Assembly: GCA_028867035.1 (NCBI GenBank)
Contig: JAGWHB010000003.1
Location: 304,960 to 368,959, forward strand
DNA from: Nitrososphaerota archaeon
GTDB taxonomy: Archaea; Thermoproteota; Nitrososphaeria; Nitrososphaerales; Gagatemarchaeaceae
Direction of reading: 5' to 3'
DNA length: 64,000 nt
Each line of letters opens with the position of its first letter. Within the stretch, counting starts at the first letter, position 1. The notes beneath the pieces were generated by a model. That model made no database searches and had not been told where the DNA came from. It worked only from the letters and a program-made list of their open reading frames with translations. Shown piece after piece: positions 1 through 6,508 of the stretch. Position numbers and translations under genes: made by a program.

Positions 1-497
1 TGACCTATCGCTATGGCGTGGAACCCTGAATAGGTGCCCGTGGGGTCAGCGAGATAAACGACCGGTCCGGACACGTCTACCCCAGCAATGATCAGCGACA
101 CGCCGAAGGGCCTCACGCCCGCGTACTGCGTGTACTGCTGGTTCATGTCGGCTATCCGCTTGGCTATGGCTTCGACGTCGATGGGCTCGTCGTAGATCAG
201 CCTGTTGCTCTGTGCCAGCACCCTGGCGCTGTCGACCTGGATCCTCGCGTCGGGGATGTACCCAGCGCCGACCGCGCCCACGTGGTCGTCGATCTGGAAC
301 ATCTTGATCACAGAGTCCGCGCTCTGAAGCTTTCGCTGCTTCTCTTCCACCGCTAGCACGACCCCTTCCTTGGTCTGGACGCCGACTGCCAGGTTCCCCC
401 TCCTTACCGTCTCAAGGGCGTACTCCACCTGATACAGCCTGCCGTCGGGCGAAAATATCGTGATCGCCCTGTCATATCCTGCCGAAGGTGCAAACAT
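1..497 (-). CDS. psmA: Proteasome subunit alpha (partial, C-terminus outside window)
   Basis: Encodes the alpha subunit of the archaeal 20S proteasome, which forms the outer gating rings of the cytoplasmic protein-degrading barrel. About 165 residues are visible. They start MFAPSAGYDRAITIFSPDG and continue with RLYQVEYALETVRRG, the N-terminal signature that marks alpha rather than beta subunits. GVVLAVEEKQ and VGAGYIPDARI follow, as in archaeal alpha subunits. The ATG at 495-497 is chosen because the family begins with this MF..GYDRA block. The gene runs off the left edge, so its downstream neighbours are unknown. It reads divergently from the amidotransferase to its right. Confidence 0.96.
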   Translation of the reverse strand, partial: MFAPSAGYDRAITIFSPDGRLYQVEYALETVRRGNLAVGVQTKEGVVLAVEEKQRKLQSADSVIKMFQIDDHVGAVGAGYIPDARIQVDSARVLAQSNRLIYDEPIDVEAIAKRIADMNQQYTQYAGVRPFGVSLIIAGVDVSGPVVYLADPTGTYSGFHAIAIG

Positions 498-611
498 TTT
501 CTTTTCCTAGCTCCTTTTTGCCCAACGATTTCCGTGGGCTTTTAAACTGTTCTGAGAACTTCACCCCCTCCCTGCGAAAGTTCTTATCGCAAACGCGATC
601 CCGGCGCGCCA

Positions 612-1199
612 TTGACAAACGTCCTCGTGGTCAACAACTACCCGAACCGCGACCGGGTCGAAAGGCTGGAGAGTTGCGTGGAAGGGAACGGGGCCCAGGT
701 AACCCCCGTGGACTGGACGGAGGTTTCGACTCGGAGGTTCGACTCATTCGACGGGGTGGTGCTCAGCGGCTCCCCGGACATGATGTCCGAAGTAAAGACG
801 CAGAGGAAGTTCCGGGGTGAAATGGCCGCGATCTTGGACTCCAAAGTGCCCATGCTCGGGGTGTGCTTCGGCCACCAGCTGATGGCCCACGCGTTCGGGA
901 CGGCGGTGGTGAAGGACGGTCGGCACGTGCTGGAAATGGTGAAGACCAAGGTCCTCGCCCCAGACCCTCTGTTCGAAGGCCTCCCGAAGACAATGATGCT
1001 CCTGGAGTCGAGGTACGAGGTGGTGAAGTCGCTCCCCGACGGCTTCAGCCTGCTGGCGAAGAGTGATACGAGCGACATCGCCACCATGAAGCACCCCACG
1101 CGCCTCCTCTACGGGGTCCAGTTCCATCCGGAGCGCTACACCGCCGAAAACCCCCATGGGAACGGGGTCGTAGGGAACTTCGTCCGCCTCCTAAAGTAG
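612..1199 (+). CDS. Class I glutamine amidotransferase (GuaA-amidotransferase-like)
   Basis: A 195-residue stand-alone class I glutamine amidotransferase domain, which hydrolyses glutamine and passes ammonia to a partner synthase. The triad is visible: Cys85 in MLGVCFGHQ, and His172 and Glu174 in GVQFHPERY. Size and the C-terminus GNGVVGNFVRLL resemble the split archaeal GMP synthase subunit A. However, the usual SHGD block is replaced by ESRYEVVKSLP, so another acceptor is possible. The start is TTG at 612. The next gene follows after 9 bases, so the two are probably cotranscribed. Family is seen in the sequence; the GMP role is inferred only. Confidence 0.85.
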   Translation: MTNVLVVNNYPNRDRVERLESCVEGNGAQVTPVDWTEVSTRRFDSFDGVVLSGSPDMMSEVKTQRKFRGEMAAILDSKVPMLGVCFGHQLMAHAFGTAVVKDGRHVLEMVKTKVLAPDPLFEGLPKTMMLLESRYEVVKSLPDGFSLLAKSDTSDIATMKHPTRLLYGVQFHPERYTAENPHGNGVVGNFVRLLK

Positions 1200-1208
1200 G
1201 GCGCAGGC

Positions 1209-1592
1209 TTGGTAGTCGAAAGGGTGGTCTTCCACAGGGAGGTGGTCGACAGCCTGTTCACCTACTCGGCGATGGCCTATCCCAACGAGGGGATACTCCT
1301 CCTCAGAGGGAAGTCCAAGAAGGGGGTCGCGGAGGTGACCGGGGTCGTGGTCCCACCCTTGGCGAGCCACGGGGCCGCCTTCTCGTCCTTCAGCTGGTGG
1401 ATGCTCCCGGTCGACTTTTCATATCTCGGCGTCGCGCATTCTCACCCCTCCGGGAACCACAGCCCGTCCCACGAAGACCTCCTGCACGCCACGGGGAAGC
1501 TCATGGTCATCATGGGGTATCCCTACGCCACCGTGGACAACCTTGGGGTCTATGACCACAACGGGAACAGGATACCTTTCGAAGTGAAGTAG
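1209..1592 (+). CDS. JAMM/MPN+ metalloprotease (JAB domain)
   Basis: A 127-residue Mov34/MPN domain of the JAMM zinc isopeptidase class, used in archaea to remove ubiquitin-like SAMP modifiers or process sulfur carriers. The signature is complete: Glu27 in NEGILLLRG, then His77-Ser-His79 in GVAHSHPSG, and Asp90 ten residues after the second His. The start is TTG at 1209, 9 bases after the amidotransferase, suggesting an operon. Its stop codon abuts the stop of the opposite-strand endonuclease gene with no spacer. The catalytic class is clear; the substrate is not. Confidence 0.9.
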   Translation: MVVERVVFHREVVDSLFTYSAMAYPNEGILLLRGKSKKGVAEVTGVVVPPLASHGAAFSSFSWWMLPVDFSYLGVAHSHPSGNHSPSHEDLLHATGKLMVIMGYPYATVDNLGVYDHNGNRIPFEVK

Positions 1593-2264
1593 CTATCTGG
1601 CACCCAGTATCCGCCTGATGACGCTCACAGAGTAGCCGTACTTCTTGCTGAGGCGGATGTGCCCGAGCTTGAGGTCCCGATGGTCCTTCCTGATGCTGTC
1701 CTGCACCCTTCCGCTGACATTGACGGCATAGGCCGCCCTGGCGTTTCGGGCGTTCTCTAGCTGAGCCATTCTGAGCCCATCCTGGCGGGTGTAAGGGAGG
1801 TTTGGTCTCCTGATATAGCCGCTTCGCCTGCCAATATTCACTTCATGATTGAATCTTTCTAGCGCTTGGCTTCCGCTTATCCTGCCTTCGAGGTAATCAA
1901 CTACAATGCGAAGATCCTCTGCCTTCTTGGCACAGTAAGGAAGCATTGCCCTTGCGGCTTTTAGGACACTCTGAATCGCCACTACATCGATTCTGTAAGC
2001 ATCTCTCTTCTCGGGATGCGGTTCGTGATAGAGTCCAGACGTGGCTATTCCTTCGTCAACTAGAAAGCCTCGTACGGCCTCGATCTGGGGTTTCCACGTA
2101 TCACTAAACCGCAGTTTGAATCGGAGGACATACTTCACCACCTCGACCCCTACATTCCCATCACCATCAAAGTAACCGCTTATCTGTTCCCAAGACTCGT
2201 AGCATTCCTTCGCCGGGTTCCGCGCAAGTTCTGCTTCTCGTTGCTCGCAGGCGGCGCGCTTCAT
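1593..2264 (-). CDS. Free-standing LAGLIDADG-type homing endonuclease
   Basis: A 223-residue protein with one clear LAGLIDADG-like helix motif, SGYFDGDGNVGVEV, near residue 30. Such enzymes cut long DNA targets and spread their own gene or an intron or intein; one motif per chain suggests a homodimer or a degenerate second motif. I start at the ATG at 2262-2264 rather than the in-frame ATG at 2286-2288, because the likely TATA element (TTTAAG on the minus strand, about 2288-2294) overlaps the upstream ATG. The gene is AT-richer than its neighbours and sits tail-to-tail against the JAMM gene. No host intron or intein is visible here. Confidence 0.82.
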   Translation of the reverse strand: MKRAACEQREAELARNPAKECYESWEQISGYFDGDGNVGVEVVKYVLRFKLRFSDTWKPQIEAVRGFLVDEGIATSGLYHEPHPEKRDAYRIDVVAIQSVLKAARAMLPYCAKKAEDLRIVVDYLEGRISGSQALERFNHEVNIGRRSGYIRRPNLPYTRQDGLRMAQLENARNARAAYAVNVSGRVQDSIRKDHRDLKLGHIRLSKKYGYSVSVIRRILGAR

Positions 2265-2308
2265 CCCTGAATTACATTCATAGGGCATTTAAGCCCCCAT
2301 GAACTTAC

Positions 2309-2337
2309 ATGAGACGCTAAGGCTTAAATCGTCTCAT
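2309..2337. promoter_or_regulatory. Inverted repeat around a TATA box in a divergent promoter
   Basis: ATGAGACG (2309-2316) and CGTCTCAT (2330-2337) are perfect 8-base inverted arms. Between them lies the TATA-like GGCTTAAAT that fits the small rightward gene starting at 2354. The placement between two divergent genes, with arms flanking the TATA box, suggests a repressor site. Function is inferred. Confidence 0.45.
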
Positions 2338-2353
2338 TGAAAGGACTCATCTC

Positions 2354-2533
2354 ATGAGCCAATACACGAAAGGTCAGAGTTGGGGTGCGCTAAAAAAGGC
2401 GTGGCGCGGCTACAAGGTAGCCAAAGTCCAGAAGAACATGGAAGACATGAAGAAGTACGCCGAGCGCATACGCACCCTCCAGAGCGAGCTTGGACTCGTC
2501 CAGGCGAAGTTCCCGGATCTAGGTCTCAACTGA
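2354..2533 (+). CDS. Small basic helical protein, 59 residues
   Basis: A 59-residue ORF beginning MSQYTKGQSWGALKKAWRG and rich in Lys, Arg, Glu and Gln, predicted mostly helical with coiled-coil character in its second half (NMEDMKKYAERIRTLQSEL). I do not recognise the family. Support comes from an ATG start, a TATA box about 25-30 bases upstream (GGCTTAAAT), and a perfect hairpin overlapping its stop codon. It is divergent from the homing endonuclease. A nucleic-acid-binding or structural role would be a guess. Confidence 0.65.
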   Translation: MSQYTKGQSWGALKKAWRGYKVAKVQKNMEDMKKYAERIRTLQSELGLVQAKFPDLGLN

Positions 2534-2560
2534 GACCTAGCTCATCTTTTCTTTTTACCT
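2519..2560 (+). terminator. Hairpin plus pyrimidine tract at the end of the 59-residue gene
   Basis: CTAGGTCTCA (2519-2528), a two-base spacer, and TGAGACCTAG (2531-2540) form a perfect 10-bp palindrome that includes the TGA stop. A T/C-rich tract CTCATCTTTTCTTTTT follows. It could end transcripts from both sides, since the convergent gene stops at 2555. Confidence 0.65.
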
Positions 2561-2932
2561 TAGCAGGTCTGCGTGGTTCGTGACTATCTGGTTCCTCAGG
2601 TCCTGCGCCTGCTGCAGCGTGAAGTCAGGCTCCGCCGAAACCAGGACCAGCTTGTCTCCTAGGTAGAAAGTCATGATGTTCAGCCTTTCCCTCTTGTTGA
2701 AGGTGAACTGGTTCTTCCCGAAGAAGCGGTCCCACGTCCGGTCGTTGTTGATCTGGATTGTTATCCCGGCGATCAGCCTGATGTCCTCGCTGTGAGGCTC
2801 GAGGGACGGTATCCCCTTCCTCATGCCTCCGGCTATCTGCCTCCCCGTCTGGTCGAGTATTATGGCCGACCTCACCCTCCTGTCGAACTTGAAGATCTCC
2901 GTGCAGATCTTGTCCCACTGGACCTGCAGCAT
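2555..2932 (-). CDS. Roadblock-like / DUF6659-type small protein
   Basis: A 125-residue soluble protein with VRSAIILDQTGRQIAGGM, then a beta-rich centre and FYLGDKLVLVSAEPD. This beta-alpha-beta layout and the GRQIAGG turn resemble roadblock/longin-type domains and a family widespread in Thaumarchaeota (DUF6659, by my recollection). Function is unknown; roadblock folds usually act as small-GTPase partners or dimer scaffolds. The ATG at 2930-2932 sits about 25 bases from a TATA box (CTTATATCT on the minus strand near 2960), which suggests a leaderless transcript. Family placement is tentative. Confidence 0.7.
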   Translation of the reverse strand: MLQVQWDKICTEIFKFDRRVRSAIILDQTGRQIAGGMRKGIPSLEPHSEDIRLIAGITIQINNDRTWDRFFGKNQFTFNKRERLNIMTFYLGDKLVLVSAEPDFTLQQAQDLRNQIVTNHADLLR

Positions 2933-3142
2933 TACGCTTCACATGTTAGGACGGGCTGAGATATAAGCGAAGCCCCGACCTTCGAGGTCAGACGCCGGGA
3001 CGAGGCTTTCGACGGCCCGAGGATGACGCTGGTTCATCCGGGGCCTGCTTCCCCGGCTGCAGAAAATTACCATCCTCAAGCGATACGATTTGCATACTAG
3101 CACAAGTTTTAAGAGCTAGTTTCTTTAAGCTACCGACCAAAC

Positions 3143-3556
3143 TTGTCAACCTTTGTCAGCGCAGATTTCATCTCTCTTGTCCTGAGGGTGGCTGTTGGTG
3201 CCGCGATGATAGTCCATGGTCTGCCCAAGGCGAAGGGCGGATGGGGCAAACAGGCGGGCCAGTGGATTGGGAGCATGGGAGTTCCTCCGGCGGCTGCTAC
3301 CTTGGTGACAATCCTCGAGTTCTTCGGGGGGATATTCCTGATCGTCGGCCTCATCGTGCCCGTTGTCGCTGCTTTCTTCGTCATCGAGTTCCTGGGCATC
3401 ATTTCGATGAAGATCGGCAAGATGAAGGCGGGCTTTTCGCCCGCGGGGAGCAAGCCGGGTTATGAACTCGACTTCACATACCTCGTCCTGTCGCTTGCCA
3501 TCCTGCTCCTGGGGTCAGGGGCCTACTCCGTGGATGCGCTCCTGCGCATCCTCTGA
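3143..3556 (+). CDS. DoxX family membrane protein
   Basis: A 137-residue protein with four hydrophobic helices. Its opening LVLRVAVGAAMIVHGLPKA and the KAGFSPAGSKPGYELDFTYL loop are typical of DoxX/DoxD-like proteins. The family was named from the Acidianus thiosulfate:quinone oxidoreductase, but most members have no proven role and are linked to redox homeostasis at the membrane. The TTG at 3143 is chosen because a TATA-like AGTTTTAAGAG lies about 30 bases upstream. It is monocistronic as far as can be seen. Confidence 0.88.
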   Translation: MSTFVSADFISLVLRVAVGAAMIVHGLPKAKGGWGKQAGQWIGSMGVPPAAATLVTILEFFGGIFLIVGLIVPVVAAFFVIEFLGIISMKIGKMKAGFSPAGSKPGYELDFTYLVLSLAILLLGSGAYSVDALLRIL

Positions 3557-3710
3557 CCGCTCTGACTGCGACGGTGAATCCGAACGTCAGTCAGGCTCGG
3601 TCTTCGAAGGTGAAGACGGACTCCCCGCTTGCTCTAACACTATCAACAACTCCATCACATTCGTTTGACTCAGGCTCTGAAGTGCCCTGATAGGCCCTAT
3701 CATCGTCAGC

Positions 3711-4121
3711 ATGGTCCTAGAACTAGCTACCATCTTGCTCGGCGCGACCGTGGGAGTCATAGCGATTCTCTACGCCGCACCAAGGGGCTATTTCGGACAC
3801 CGGAAGAAAGCAGCGACTCCAGCGCCGTCTGTAGAGCCTTACGCTCCGACGACGGAGCAGGTACCAGAAGTCCCAGCCGCGGAAGCACCTGCCGTGGCAG
3901 AGCCTGCTCCGTCCCCTGCACCTGAACCAACACCAGCACCGGCATTGTACGAGACGGTCCAACCGGCACCCGCGCCAGTGGCCTACTCGTCTCCATCGAC
4001 ACCGACATTCGGGGCACCGACTCTGACGAAGAAGCCGACCCGAACCTACAGGCGCAGGACAGCTCCAGTGAGGAGTGCCGCCGGTTCCAAAAAGACCCTG
4101 GCCAAGCCAAAGAAGCGCTAA
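3711..4121 (+). CDS. Single-pass membrane protein with Pro/Ala-rich linker and basic tail
   Basis: A 136-residue protein. An N-terminal membrane helix (about residues 2-22, LELATILLGATVGVIAILY) is followed by a Pro-Ala-Glu-rich low-complexity linker (about 34-95) and a strongly basic C-terminus ending KKTLAKPKKR. No enzymatic domain is seen. The layout suggests a membrane anchor presenting a positively charged tail to DNA, RNA or another acidic partner, but this is inferred from composition only. A hairpin with a T-rich run follows. The family is not recognised. Confidence 0.7.
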   Translation: MVLELATILLGATVGVIAILYAAPRGYFGHRKKAATPAPSVEPYAPTTEQVPEVPAAEAPAVAEPAPSPAPEPTPAPALYETVQPAPAPVAYSSPSTPTFGAPTLTKKPTRTYRRRTAPVRSAAGSKKTLAKPKKR

Positions 4122-4143
4122 GCGAGAAACGAAAAACGAGAGC

Positions 4144-4180
4144 GTGGGTTCATAAACCCACACTCCGCCTCTTTTGATTC
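4144..4180 (+). terminator. Hairpin followed by a T/C-rich run
   Basis: GTGGGTT (4144-4150), loop CATA, AACCCAC (4155-4161), then ACTCCGCCTCTTTTG. It lies between the membrane protein gene and nfo and probably ends the former. Archaeal terminators need mainly the T-run, so the hairpin is supporting evidence only. Confidence 0.45.
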
Positions 4181-4198
4181 ATATTGACCTCGGAGCAG

Positions 4199-5035
4199 AT
4201 GGTGGGTCTCCACGTTTCGATAGCCGGCTCACCTGATCTGGCCTTCGACCGGGCCCGGGAGCTCGGGGCCACGACATTCCAGATTTTCACAAGGAACCCG
4301 AACCAGTGGAAGTTCAAGCCGCTGGCCGACGACACGGTCGCGCTCTTCAGAGAGAAGAGAAAGCAGTCAGGTTTCAGGCGCATAGTGGACCACATGCCCT
4401 ACCTGCCGAACCTCGCGTCCCCCGAGAAGTCGACCATGAAGATAAGCAGGTACACCTTGGCCGAAGAGCTCAAGCGCTGCGGCGCCCTCGGCATCGACTA
4501 CCTTGTGGTCCACCTCGGAAGCCACCTGGGGAAGGGGACGTCGGTGGGTATGGCCAACATCGCCGACGCCTGCAGCGAGGCGATCGCGGGCAGCGAGGGA
4601 GAGACGATGGTGCTGCTGGAGAACATGGCGGGCCAGAAGAACTGCGTCGGGGCGAGGTTCGAGGAGATACGAGGCATACTCGACAGAGTGGATTCACGCG
4701 ACCGGGTAGGCGTGTGCCTGGATTCCTGTCACATGTTCGCCGCGGGGTTCGACCTGAGGAACGAAGAGGCTGTAGGCATCACCATGGGTCTCTTCAATGA
4801 GATCGTCGGGCTCGACAGGCTGAAGGTCGTCCACCTGAACGACTCGAAGGGACCGCTCGGGAGCAGGCTCGACAGGCACGAAGACATCGGGGAGGGGAAG
4901 ATAGGCCGGAAGGGCATCAGGGCCTTCTTGCATTACCCGGGGATAGGGGAGAGGCCCGTGATCATGGAGACGCCCTATGAGGACATCAGGACGATGGAGA
5001 AGAGCATCAAGCTCGTCCGCACGCTCATGGGCTAG
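4199..5035 (+). CDS. nfo: Endonuclease IV (AP endonuclease)
   Basis: A 278-residue TIM-barrel AP endonuclease that nicks DNA 5' to abasic sites in base-excision repair. Family blocks include GLHVSIAGS near the N-terminus, HMPYLPNLASP, LVVHLGSHLG, MVLLENMAG, VGVCLDSCHMFAAG, HLNDSKGPLGSRLDRHEDIG and VIMETP. Together they supply the His, Glu and Asp ligands of the three-zinc centre. I prefer the ATG at 4199, which puts the start directly before VGLHVS as in relatives; an in-frame TTG at 4184 would add five residues. A tRNA-Lys follows 45 bases downstream on the same strand. Confidence 0.95.
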   Translation: MVGLHVSIAGSPDLAFDRARELGATTFQIFTRNPNQWKFKPLADDTVALFREKRKQSGFRRIVDHMPYLPNLASPEKSTMKISRYTLAEELKRCGALGIDYLVVHLGSHLGKGTSVGMANIADACSEAIAGSEGETMVLLENMAGQKNCVGARFEEIRGILDRVDSRDRVGVCLDSCHMFAAGFDLRNEEAVGITMGLFNEIVGLDRLKVVHLNDSKGPLGSRLDRHEDIGEGKIGRKGIRAFLHYPGIGERPVIMETPYEDIRTMEKSIKLVRTLMG

Positions 5036-5080
5036 GTCTGATTCAGAGTAAAATACGGGATGTCAGGCGAAGGGTGGAGC

Positions 5081-5188
5081 GGGCCCGTAGCTTAGTTCCA
5101 GCGATGGAGAGAACTCAGGTAGAGCATCGGGCTTTTAACCCGAGGGTCAGCGAAGGCCCCTAAACGGGTTCGATTCCCGTCGGGCCCG
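5081..5188 (+). tRNA. tRNA-Lys(TTT) with two apparent non-canonical introns
   Basis: The acceptor stem pairs GGGCCCG (5081-5087) with CGGGCCC (5181-5187), and G5188 is the discriminator. The anticodon arm TCGGG-CTTTTAA-CCCGA (5127-5143) reads TTT, for lysine. The T arm is ACGGG-TTCGATT-CCCGT (5164-5180). Between the D-stem halves GCTT (5090-5093) and GAGC (5122-5125) lie 28 bases instead of about 9. The variable loop has 20 bases instead of 5. Removing about 19 and 15 bases gives a normal 74-base tRNA, so one intron in the D loop and one in the variable region are inferred. The 3' end of this gene is the source of the repeats scattered to its right. Confidence 0.88.
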
Positions 5189-5240
5189 CAGAAGTTCAGA
5201 TTCTCCTGCAATTGGATCCGCTTGTCAGGCGGCTCATTAC

Positions 5241-5588
5241 TCATCGCTTCCCTGCGCTGACCAGTCCTACAAGAATCCTCACAAGACTCTGATAGGTTTC
5301 GGTCTTCACCTTGCCAACTGTCATGCGAACCAGTGACTGACTCACGCTGAATATCCTGTCCACCTTTGCCTTGCTGTCAACCACTAAATTCCCGCTCTCC
5401 AATTCCTTGTTGGTAATCAGCAGAGTGTACCCCTTTGCCTTCAAGTTCGAAGTGAGCGGAACCGCGATGAAGTCTCCCGAACGGCTGTTGTAGCTGTCTT
5501 TGGACATTACCACCGCGGGTCGGACCTTGGAAGTCTGCAGGTCGGAGAAGGGGAAGGAAATGAGGACAATCTCGCGTTGAGAAATCAA
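5241..5588 (-). CDS. MazF/PemK-type toxin (mRNA interferase)
   Basis: A 115-residue PemK/MazF-fold protein, expected to be a ribosome-independent endoribonuclease. Typical blocks are REIVLISFPFSDLQTSKVRPAVV near the N-terminus (conserved FPF and KVRPA) and DFIAVPLTSN. I start at the TTG at 5586-5588, which overlaps the antitoxin stop (TTGA) and places ISQREIV at the N-terminus as in relatives; a further TTG at 5618 would add ten residues. It is translationally coupled to the antitoxin upstream and is the first gene pair next to tRNA-Lys. Confidence 0.9.
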   Translation of the reverse strand: MISQREIVLISFPFSDLQTSKVRPAVVMSKDSYNSRSGDFIAVPLTSNLKAKGYTLLITNKELESGNLVVDSKAKVDRIFSVSQSLVRMTVGKVKTETYQSLVRILVGLVSAGKR

Positions 5589-5872
5589 GTCTTCGCCTCT
5601 GAAAGATATTGGTCCCAAACATCATCCATCTTGTTCAGCCAGAGGCTCCTGAGCGATTCTTCGCTTATCGCTTGGAGTTCGGCGAGTTCGTTCTCAAGAA
5701 GTTCGGCCACTCTCGCTGGCTTCTCCAGGACAATCCTCTTCCCCTTGGCGATCAGAAGGAGTTCATCCCCTCTGGTTATGCCAATCTTCCTCTGAATGTC
5801 AACCGGTATCGAGATCTGTCCTTTGTCGGTAACCTTGACTTTCTTAAACGTCAGCCCGCTTGACGCAGCCAT
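5585..5872 (-). CDS. AbrB/SpoVT-type antitoxin (MazE-like)
   Basis: A 95-residue protein with an N-terminal swapped-hairpin AbrB DNA-binding domain (VKVTDKGQISIPVDIQRKIG, then GDELLLIAKGKRIVLEK) and a helical C-terminal half that should wrap the toxin. It neutralises the downstream MazF-like toxin and represses its own promoter. A perfect palindrome at 5882-5897 lies just before the start codon, between it and an AT-rich TATA-like element. The ATG at 5870-5872 is unambiguous. Confidence 0.9.
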   Translation of the reverse strand: MAASSGLTFKKVKVTDKGQISIPVDIQRKIGITRGDELLLIAKGKRIVLEKPARVAELLENELAELQAISEESLRSLWLNKMDDVWDQYLSEAKT

Positions 5873-5881
5873 TGCATTTGT

Positions 5882-5897
5882 GTAAGGAAGTCCTTAC
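5882..5897. promoter_or_regulatory. Palindromic operator of the AbrB-MazF module
   Basis: GTAAGGA-AG-TCCTTAC is a perfect 7-bp inverted repeat, 9 bases upstream of the antitoxin ATG and directly downstream (minus strand) of ATTAATTA, a TATA-like box at about 5898-5907. The position suits autorepression by the AbrB antitoxin, which is typical for such modules; binding is inferred. Confidence 0.6.
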
Positions 5898-5904
5898 CTA
5901 ATTA

Positions 5905-6444
5905 ATGTTGTGCGCTGTACCCCTATCCAGGTGGGGGCATCACCGAAGGTGTTTGAGCCGTTTCGGTGTCAACTTCGATACTAGCTTCAAGCCGGTCGCG
6001 GGGGCGGACCAGATTCTTCCAATCGCAATGCTCGTCATTGTAATGACGAATGTGATCTCCACGGCGAGTGCGCGCCTTGTTGTCGTCGCAGAACAGGAGA
6101 CAGGCTTGGAGCCGCTATTGTCTATGACTCCGCTTGTAACTGAGTTGAGCGCGATGACCGCAGGCCTGGGCCCCGGCCAACTTGAAGAGTGGCTCAGAAC
6201 AATAGACGAGGATGCAAGACAGGCTGCACCACCGGGGATCAGAGATAAGATAGGGTTTCCAAGGAATTCCAAGGAAGCGAACGCAGACCCCGTGAGGGAG
6301 CTGAGGGTCTCGCGAAGCGCAGTTCCGTACATCATCGGAGCCATAGAGAGGAAGAAGGGTTCTATGCCTCAGGTGACAAGGCCATACTTCGAAACGCTGG
6401 AAGGCTTGCTGACGAAAGAGGTTGGTTACGGTTATAGATTCTAG
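5905..6444 (+). CDS. Hypothetical protein
   Basis: A 179-codon reading frame without a family I recognise. There is a hydrophobic stretch near residues 38-50 (LPIAMLVIVMTNVI). The C-terminal half (about 100-179) looks like a soluble helical domain ending GLLTKEVGYGYRF, vaguely like the C-terminal part of octopine/ketopantoate-type dehydrogenases, so it may be a remnant of a longer gene. The start is uncertain: TTG at 5905, or TTG at 5953 which fits better behind the TTAATTA box. It begins next to the MazEF promoter and lies within the tRNA-Lys-anchored accessory region. Confidence 0.4.
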   Translation: MLCAVPLSRWGHHRRCLSRFGVNFDTSFKPVAGADQILPIAMLVIVMTNVISTASARLVVVAEQETGLEPLLSMTPLVTELSAMTAGLGPGQLEEWLRTIDEDARQAAPPGIRDKIGFPRNSKEANADPVRELRVSRSAVPYIIGAIERKKGSMPQVTRPYFETLEGLLTKEVGYGYRF

Positions 6445-6508
6445 TACCAATCGACTATCCCAAGATTCCCGCGTGAATCCCGCCTCTGGTTAGCCCACCG
6501 CCCACAAG

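Noticed and set aside
3038-3056. Hairpin CCGGGG-N7-CCCCGG upstream of the DoxX gene, possible small RNA
   Set aside because: A single GC-rich stem with no promoter/terminator pair or box motifs; expected by chance in GC-rich DNA.
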